Of a DNA stretch of 64,000 nt, positions 59,701 through 64,000 are shown piece after piece (the first letter of the stretch is position 1; every line of letters begins with the position of its first letter). The notes beneath the pieces are model-generated. The model did no database searches. It was not told the origin of the DNA and worked only from the letters and a program-made list of their open reading frames with translations. The position numbers and the translations under genes were made by a program. Location: positions 37,550 to 101,549 of the forward strand of contig NZ_JBJUSG010000001.1 of the NCBI RefSeq assembly GCF_046044395.1, read 5' to 3'. Origin of the DNA: Magnetominusculus dajiuhuensis (GTDB lineage: Bacteria; Nitrospirota; Thermodesulfovibrionia; Thermodesulfovibrionales; Magnetobacteriaceae).

Positions 59701-60455
59701 CAAAAGGCCGGGGTCATGCCGGATTGGACAGGGTTGCTCTTTTCACCGTCCTCTTCCACCATCCTGCCATTGTAGTCTGAGACGACCTTGGCGAGTCCAA
59801 AGTCCGTCACCTTTGCGGTTCCCTCTGAGGTAATCATTATGTTTGCCGGTTTGATGTCTCTGTGGATAAGGCCTTTTTCGTGCGCATACTGAAGGCCCCA
59901 TGCAATTTGAATAGAAACATCTATGATTTTTTCAAGCTCAGTTAATTTCCCATCGTGTATCCAGTCGTTTAAATTTCCCCCGTTGACGTACTCGGCAAAG
60001 ACTCGTGGAATGCCATCAAGCTCCCTGACATAGTAGCAGCTTACAATGTGCGGATGCAGGCCGAGGTTTACCCATGTCTCAGCCTCCGCCTGAAAGCCCT
60101 TTGAGCCGCCAGAGCGCGCAAGCTCTGAGGGCTTTGGGCTTTTCACGGCAAGGTCAACATTCCAGCCCCTGTGGCGTACCTTGTACACCTTGCCCATACC
60201 ACCTTCGCCCAAAAATCCCGTAATCTCGTAAAGATTAAGTATTACTTCCCCGATGCTCCAGTCGCGGGAGCCGCGCTTGTCAATTAAGACACCGCCGGTG
60301 GATCCACCGGAGGAGTAGTCAGCGGGCGGCTCTTTGAACTTTTCGATGCGAAACGTCTTGCCGCACTTCCTGCACTTTGCCGGTTTCCCGATAAACGAGT
60401 CAGATACGTTATATTTAGCCCCGCAATTGGAACACGCCGTAAGTATCATCATCAC
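56736..60455 (-). CDS. Ser/Thr protein kinase with zinc finger, TPRs and 14 WD40 repeats
   Basis: A 1239-residue cytoplasmic protein. A zinc finger (CSNCGAKYNV, CRKCGKTF, residues 8-33) comes first, then a Hanks-type kinase (about 70-345; GEGGMGKVY loop, VHRGWNVDLAVKSPKP Lys, HRDIKPANIM catalytic loop, DFGLAKV). A TPR-like region follows (about 365-460), then 14 WD40 repeats: seven (about 490-780), a helical linker (about 790-870) and seven more (about 890-1170), consistent with two seven-bladed propellers. It would phosphorylate targets gathered by the propellers. It is the last gene of a three-gene signalling operon. The next gene (60498) encodes a PP2C. Confidence 0.92.
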   Translation of the reverse strand: MMMILTACSNCGAKYNVSDSFIGKPAKCRKCGKTFRIEKFKEPPADYSSGGSTGGVLIDKRGSRDWSIGEVILNLYEITGFLGEGGMGKVYKVRHRGWNVDLAVKSPKPSELARSGGSKGFQAEAETWVNLGLHPHIVSCYYVRELDGIPRVFAEYVNGGNLNDWIHDGKLTELEKIIDVSIQIAWGLQYAHEKGLIHRDIKPANIMITSEGTAKVTDFGLAKVVSDYNGRMVEEDGEKSNPVQSGMTPAFCSPEQANRGALSLKTDVWSWAVSILAMFTGEVTWPSGTVAAEALAYHIDNQAENPHAFLPPIPPQISGLLQSCLNLNPSQRPDSMQVIAETLIGIYQEITSAPYPRLMPQSNSATADSLNNRAVSLLDLGRDEEAEKLWQEAITIQPHHPQSSYNLGLINWRNAKITDDILIRELEEVQRSHSDDWTPQYLLALVHLERSDCISAINYLENIIATYGNIEEAAAALATARDELPASRRLLRTFTGHMATVTSVSLSHDGRIALTGSMDKKLRLWDTATGQCVKTLSGHTGGVLAVSITSDARYAISGSDDKTVRVWNISTGSTLYHFRGHAGDVTSVYLSPDGKYPISGSADETIKLWDINSGNYLRSFAGHRGAVTSVAVTNDGQHVISGSLDGTARIWNVQSLKCLHVFKEQNSPINSSCLSKDGNYFIAACADNTLRLWDFRNRQYQKALYGHAEPVLSVVLSWNSRYALSGGQDKTVRLWDLSSKRCLRTFEGHQTPASFVHMSVNGKYFASNGMGNECMFWDLQSEKESYRAPMMLSLVLKSETAFSAMAAYSSELSLARQSLASLDYVKAAGHIRKARSQKGYSRTVEAIDMWTRLYSVFPHKNLAGGWEAFTFKGHDSAVTSVCIDDANRFILSGSMDKTLRIREVRQSSPALAFKGHFEGVKSVCLSADGSYALSGGLDKTVRLWETAKGRLLKTLKGHEARVNAVCITPDGKLAVSGSDDKTVKVWDLFSGSCLKTFKEHSAPVLAVALSLDNRMLLSAGEDCVIKQCEMTTVEFLGLLGTFSGHSAPVNSVAISLNGRYAVSGSDDKTAKIWDIASGRNIMNLEGHTARVTSVAFTADAQHVISGSFDSTFRIWSTETGQCLRIFKGHVVGVNAVSISMDGRYAISAYDDSTIKVWVLDWDLIVRNEQQWDEGATAILEKFLAAHTPYVQGTLTRRGSTTDWSEGDLEKLIYVLGCAGYGRADSKFIRKELLRLAGKR

Positions 60456-60497
60456 TCCCTAACATGAAACCTTTGCCTGATTAAATGGCGGAATAAT

Positions 60498-62300
60498 TTA
60501 CATTGTTTTATCATTAACTGGGGCATACCAATAATATATGGCCTCCGTCTCATCTAATCCCTTCAGGTGGTACGAACCTATGGGCATGGCCTTTATTTTC
60601 AGGTCAGGACTTAACGTATTCCAAAAGCTCTCTGTCATAAGAATAAGTTCACGGCGGTTTGTGTTTATGAGGAATGAGTTTACTTTCTCCTCTTTGTGGC
60701 GCAGGTCCTCCACAGAGAACACTGCGTGCGCGTTTCTGCCGGTTCGCTCTCCTTCCTGAGTAAGGCGCACCGGACCCCAGTGAAGGGCGATGCTTATCTG
60801 AACAGGGATTCTTATGTAGCGCTGTATACCGGGCGAGAGTTTTAAAGCCGCGCTGATAGCACTATCCGCCGACCCGAATGTGGCGAAGAAACCGTCTCCC
60901 GTGCATTTCAAAAATGGATGTTTTTCGTTCTGAAGCACCTTGTCGAGCATTTGTCCGAGGGCGGAGATGACCTTCACGAGGACAGTGTCGCCCTGTCTGA
61001 CAATCTTCGTTGAGCCTACGATGTCCACTACGAGCAGGGCCTCCGTACGTTCTTCAAAAAACTCACTCGGAGGGATTAAAATACTCCCCTCTGAGGCATA
61101 TGCCTCATCAAACAGGCCCTCGGCCTGAGTCCCTGACTCCGACGGGATTACCCCCAGACGCGTCCTCCCTATGGCAATCCATGACGGCACTGGCAGCGGT
61201 TGTACGCCTTTGAAACGATGCCCGTTGAGATATGTCCCGTTTCTGCTGTCTGTATCCTCTATAACCAATGAATTTTCAACAACCTTAATTATACAGTGTT
61301 TACGGGAGACAGTCTTATCCCATTTTAAGGCAAGGTCGTTATCTGAGCTTCTTCCAATGGAAAAAGACGGGTGCTTGACGGGCATACAAAAATTAGATGG
61401 CTGCTTGTCTAAATCAACGACAAACGCGTAGGGTTGCCGGTCTACGGTGTGGGCGGCCAGAGTGCTGCCACTGTACTGTGCCGCACTGCCCCCGGTAAAC
61501 TCTACGGTCTCCATAGAGCTGAAATCGTCTTCACTGGCACGGCCTTTAGAGGGCGGGGTGGTGCACTCAACTAACACTACGGTTATGTTATCTATACCAC
61601 CGGCACCGTTGGCAGCGGCCACCAGCTCATTGCAGGCCGTTTGAAGATTGCGGTGTTTGTTCAGAATTGCCACTATGGCACTGTCGTCAACCATGCCGGT
61701 AAGGCCGTCGCTGCACAACAGGAATTTATCGCCCGGAAGGGTTTTTGTCACCTTGATGTCTGGCATTACATCGCCCGACATGCCGATACATCGGGTTATT
61801 TTCCCTCTGGCGGGGTGTTTTGCCGCCTGTGAAGGGGTAATCTCCCCTGAGTCTATTAGTACCTGCACTACGGAGTGGTCTACGGTCAACTGGGAGAAAC
61901 TGCCGTTTCTGAGCAGGTACACGCGGCTGTCGCCCATGTGGGCGATGAGCGCCAAATCGTCTTTTATAATGGCCAGCACTACGGTTGCACCCATGCCCGA
62001 CAGCCCGGCCTTCGACTTGCTAAGCGAACGAACCTGTTCGTTTAACTCCGTAAAGGCAAGCGTAAGCCCCTCTTCGGCCTGAGGCGATTGGAGGTTGCCG
62101 ATGTTTTTGAGATTCCTCTGAAGAAGGGCGGGAAGGATGTCCACTACCATCTTTGACGCCATATCCCCCGCCGCGTGCCCTCCCATGCCGTCTGACACGA
62201 TATACAGCCCGTATTCACTGTCAACCGTCCAACTGTCTTCATTTCTTTTTCTTACATGTCCTTTGTCTGACAGCCCGGCAAAGATGGTCGCCTTATTCAT
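60498..62300 (-). CDS. PP2C phosphatase - FHA - adenylate/guanylate cyclase-like fusion
   Basis: A 600-residue protein joining three signalling domains. PP2C (1-250) has RNEDSWTVDSEYGLYIVSDGMGG, LLCSDGLTGMVDD and GGIDNITVVLVE, so its metal-binding Asps are intact. An FHA domain (about 295-385) has GRSSDNDLAL, SRKHC and NGTYLNGHRF for phosphothreonine binding. A class III cyclase-like domain follows (about 410-590): the metal Asps lie in VVDIVGSTKIV and KCTGDGFFATF, with the adenine-type Lys before CTGD. The Asn/Arg motif is not in its usual form (GRNAHAVFSVEDL), so activity is uncertain. GGAAGAGG precedes the ATG, which overlaps the kinase stop by 4 bp. Confidence 0.9.
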   Translation of the reverse strand: MNKATIFAGLSDKGHVRKRNEDSWTVDSEYGLYIVSDGMGGHAAGDMASKMVVDILPALLQRNLKNIGNLQSPQAEEGLTLAFTELNEQVRSLSKSKAGLSGMGATVVLAIIKDDLALIAHMGDSRVYLLRNGSFSQLTVDHSVVQVLIDSGEITPSQAAKHPARGKITRCIGMSGDVMPDIKVTKTLPGDKFLLCSDGLTGMVDDSAIVAILNKHRNLQTACNELVAAANGAGGIDNITVVLVECTTPPSKGRASEDDFSSMETVEFTGGSAAQYSGSTLAAHTVDRQPYAFVVDLDKQPSNFCMPVKHPSFSIGRSSDNDLALKWDKTVSRKHCIIKVVENSLVIEDTDSRNGTYLNGHRFKGVQPLPVPSWIAIGRTRLGVIPSESGTQAEGLFDEAYASEGSILIPPSEFFEERTEALLVVDIVGSTKIVRQGDTVLVKVISALGQMLDKVLQNEKHPFLKCTGDGFFATFGSADSAISAALKLSPGIQRYIRIPVQISIALHWGPVRLTQEGERTGRNAHAVFSVEDLRHKEEKVNSFLINTNRRELILMTESFWNTLSPDLKIKAMPIGSYHLKGLDETEAIYYWYAPVNDKTM

Positions 62301-63787
62301 AGCGCCTCTTCCAGGGCACGCTTAAATGCCGCGGCAGTCTTAAACGTTATTTCAGGCCGGTCAACTAAGGCCATGTCTATGACGCCAGCCAGCTTTTCAG
62401 GAATCGCCGGGTTCCTCTTTTGAATCGGAACGCAAGAGGTTTGAAGCACTATATACCATGGGTCCTTTCCCTTTGGGAAGTCCCTTGGGAAACGTCCGGT
62501 TAAGAGAAAATAATATGTCGCCGCCATTGCCCACACGTCCGCCTCTGGCTTTGAGTACTTGAAGTTGATAACCTGCTGTCTTGCCATAAACACGGGAGTG
62601 CCGGCGGCGGAGCCCGTCCGCGTATAGCCGCTCAGGCCGGCGGCGTCAAAGGCCTTGCCAAGCCCGAAGTCGGCAATCTTGGCAACACGCCCTTGTGGAG
62701 TATCGGTATAAAATATATTCGACGGCTTAATATCCCTGTGGACAAGGCCGTTTATTGTAATTATGCGGCCATCTGTGAGTTTGATGTTTGGGATTTCAAT
62801 GTTATGGGCGTATATCAACCCATCAAGCGCCTGCAATATGATGCGCGTGGCCTCGTCAACCGACAGCTTCCCGCCCTGCCGCGCCATTATCTTATCCACA
62901 CTTCCACCCTCGCAGTACTCCAGCGTAAAGTAAAACGTGCCCTGAGAGTTTCCATAGTCAAGCAGTCCTACCACGTTGGGATGTTTCAGGTGTTTGGTGT
63001 TTTCCACTTCCCGTAGGAACATCTCCCTTGCGCGGTCATTTACGGCGGCGCTTGAGAGCATGACCTTCAGGGCTACTTTAAGCCCCGTGCCAGCCTGCTC
63101 AGCTAAATACACGGCACCCATGCCGCCCTTGCCAAGCTCACTGATTATCTTATATCCTTTTATGCTTACAGTGTCGTCTTCCTCTTCTTGTTTTATTAAT
63201 TGCAGGGGATTTTCAACACAAGCGGCACACAATATACTACTGTCGTCCAGGTCAGCGGAGAATTCTCTGCCGCAGTTGGTGCAGCGTTTTGCCTCCGCCC
63301 CGTCGTCTTTCTTAACCGCGGCGGCGGTTTCTTTGCCCTTACACTCTGCGCATACATACGAACCATCCCGGGGTAAAGTATCCCCGGCGTCTGCCTCTTT
63401 CAAACAAACTGAACACGTCAAAGGAACAAAGACAGAGACACGAAACACTGTCATGCCAAGCCTTATAGTGTCGCCGTCTTTGAGATCATACTCAGGGAAT
63501 TTCGCCTTTAGCGCCTCTTTATGTGCTATATTTCTATCACGCTGCCCTATTTTCTTACCGTTTACGAATGTGCCATTGAGGCTTCCAAAGTCACGAACCC
63601 TCATGCCCGGCGGGTTTATGTCAAGCAGACAATGGTGGCGGGATATTGTGCTGTGGTCTTTGTCATCAGGAAGGCGCGGGTAACAGTCAACGCCACGCCC
63701 GACGATGCACGTGGTACGTTCTGTAAAAATATACTCCTTCCCCTTTAACGACCCATCTGTGACCTTAAGAACTATTTTAGCTGGCAA
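62297..63787 (-). CDS. FHA-zinc ribbon-Ser/Thr kinase
   Basis: A 496-residue protein, TTG start. Order: FHA (about 25-100; VGRGVDCYPRL, SRHHC, GSLNGTFVNGKKI), two zinc pairs (CSVCLKEAD...CAECKG and RCTNCGREFS...LCAAC, about 128-185), then a Hanks-type kinase (about 212-490; GKGGMGAVYLAE, VHRDIKPSNIF, KIADFGLGKAF, GTPVFMARQQ). No transmembrane helix. It opens the operon of kinase, phosphatase and second kinase. The FHA may bind the phosphorylated partners or the kinase itself, giving a feedback loop with the PP2C. Confidence 0.9.
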   Translation of the reverse strand: MPAKIVLKVTDGSLKGKEYIFTERTTCIVGRGVDCYPRLPDDKDHSTISRHHCLLDINPPGMRVRDFGSLNGTFVNGKKIGQRDRNIAHKEALKAKFPEYDLKDGDTIRLGMTVFRVSVFVPLTCSVCLKEADAGDTLPRDGSYVCAECKGKETAAAVKKDDGAEAKRCTNCGREFSADLDDSSILCAACVENPLQLIKQEEEDDTVSIKGYKIISELGKGGMGAVYLAEQAGTGLKVALKVMLSSAAVNDRAREMFLREVENTKHLKHPNVVGLLDYGNSQGTFYFTLEYCEGGSVDKIMARQGGKLSVDEATRIILQALDGLIYAHNIEIPNIKLTDGRIITINGLVHRDIKPSNIFYTDTPQGRVAKIADFGLGKAFDAAGLSGYTRTGSAAGTPVFMARQQVINFKYSKPEADVWAMAATYYFLLTGRFPRDFPKGKDPWYIVLQTSCVPIQKRNPAIPEKLAGVIDMALVDRPEITFKTAAAFKRALEEAL

Positions 63788-63921
63788 GGCTCAATAACCT
63801 CAGTCATATCTCCGCCATACCGAACGCACCCTGCGCCGGACACATCATGCACACCCTAAATGGCCGCTTTTTCAGTTACCACTATAACAGAGCGATTTAA
63901 ATATTGTCAATGCCGCGAATC

Positions 63922-64000
63922 AGGGCAAACGCATTAGAAATTGCCCCCCTTATTTTTGTCATTCCGGCTTGTCCGGAATCGTGCGCCTGTGAGTGTGCAT
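63922..64000 (+). repeat. Palindromic repeat, copy cut by the window edge
   Basis: CAGGGCAAACGCATTAGAAA and the arm GTCATTCCGGCTTG-TCCGGAATC (63958-63980) match 31361-31420. The right half lies outside. The 63788-63921 stretch is a leader with no recognised promoter. Confidence 0.8.

Overview
The window reads as chromosomal DNA of an anaerobic, Gram-negative, sulfur-metabolising bacterium. Reductive-type dissimilatory sulfite reductase genes (dsrA, dsrB, dsrD, dsrN) are followed by a DVU0298-type HEAT gene. There are also DsrE/F/H-like sulfur carriers, a pentaheme cytochrome, TauE/SafE with its usual partner, an LPS heptosyltransferase, type IV pilins and eukaryote-like Ser/Thr kinases with WD40 repeats. 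A member of the Nitrospirota (Thermodesulfovibrionia, the group that includes magnetotactic lineages) fits best. That is inferred from gene content only, and a Desulfobacterota-like lineage is not excluded. A 100-base run of N at 22416-22515 shows the sequence is a scaffold.

Layout. 0-4 kb: a defence/stability island made of an IetAS-like AAA ATPase plus subtilase pair and a small toxin-antitoxin pair. 4-12.3 kb: five type IV pilin genes, two of them almost identical, with two membrane proteins carrying C-terminal TPRs that resemble GT-C glycosyltransferases. Between the pilins lies a repeat-rich spacer with a MITE-like insertion. 12.6-19.6 kb: heptosyltransferase, multiheme cytochrome, DsrE/F/H-like trio (the third gene only 56 codons), HU, a secreted protein, a radical SAM protein with GT2 partner, and a cyclic-nucleotide-binding protein. 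19.7-27.8 kb: tandem universal stress protein, TauE/SafE pair, two unrecognised genes, a sigma54 two-component system and a divergent ABC substrate-binding protein. 27.8-31.3 kb: hslVU, rlpA, argB. 31.7-45.1 kb: a secreted repeat protein, a dlt-like operon (adenylation enzyme, MBOAT, carrier protein) coupled to a radical SAM/SPASM enzyme through a 25-codon ORF, and a convergent sugar/surface-modification operon. 45.3-49.3 kb: dnaJ-hspR-clpB. 49.7-56.5 kb: the dsr cluster running into murA. 56.7-63.8 kb: a three-gene phospho-signalling operon (FHA-zinc-kinase; PP2C-FHA-cyclase; zinc-kinase-TPR-14xWD40).

How the genes work together. DsrAB reduces sulfite, DsrN amidates its siroheme, DsrD supports the reaction, and TauE/SafE and the DsrE-type carriers handle sulfite or sulfane sulfur. 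Envelope functions dominate the rest: LPS core, pili, probable pilin or polysaccharide glycosylation, and acyl or aminoacyl decoration of a surface polymer. Non-ATG starts with good Shine-Dalgarno sequences recur (TTG at 13661, 26581, 27840). Two dispersed repeat families, one ending in a terminator-like hairpin and one a palindrome of about 100 bp, are scattered through the intergenic regions. No tRNA, rRNA, CRISPR array or intact transposase gene was seen.
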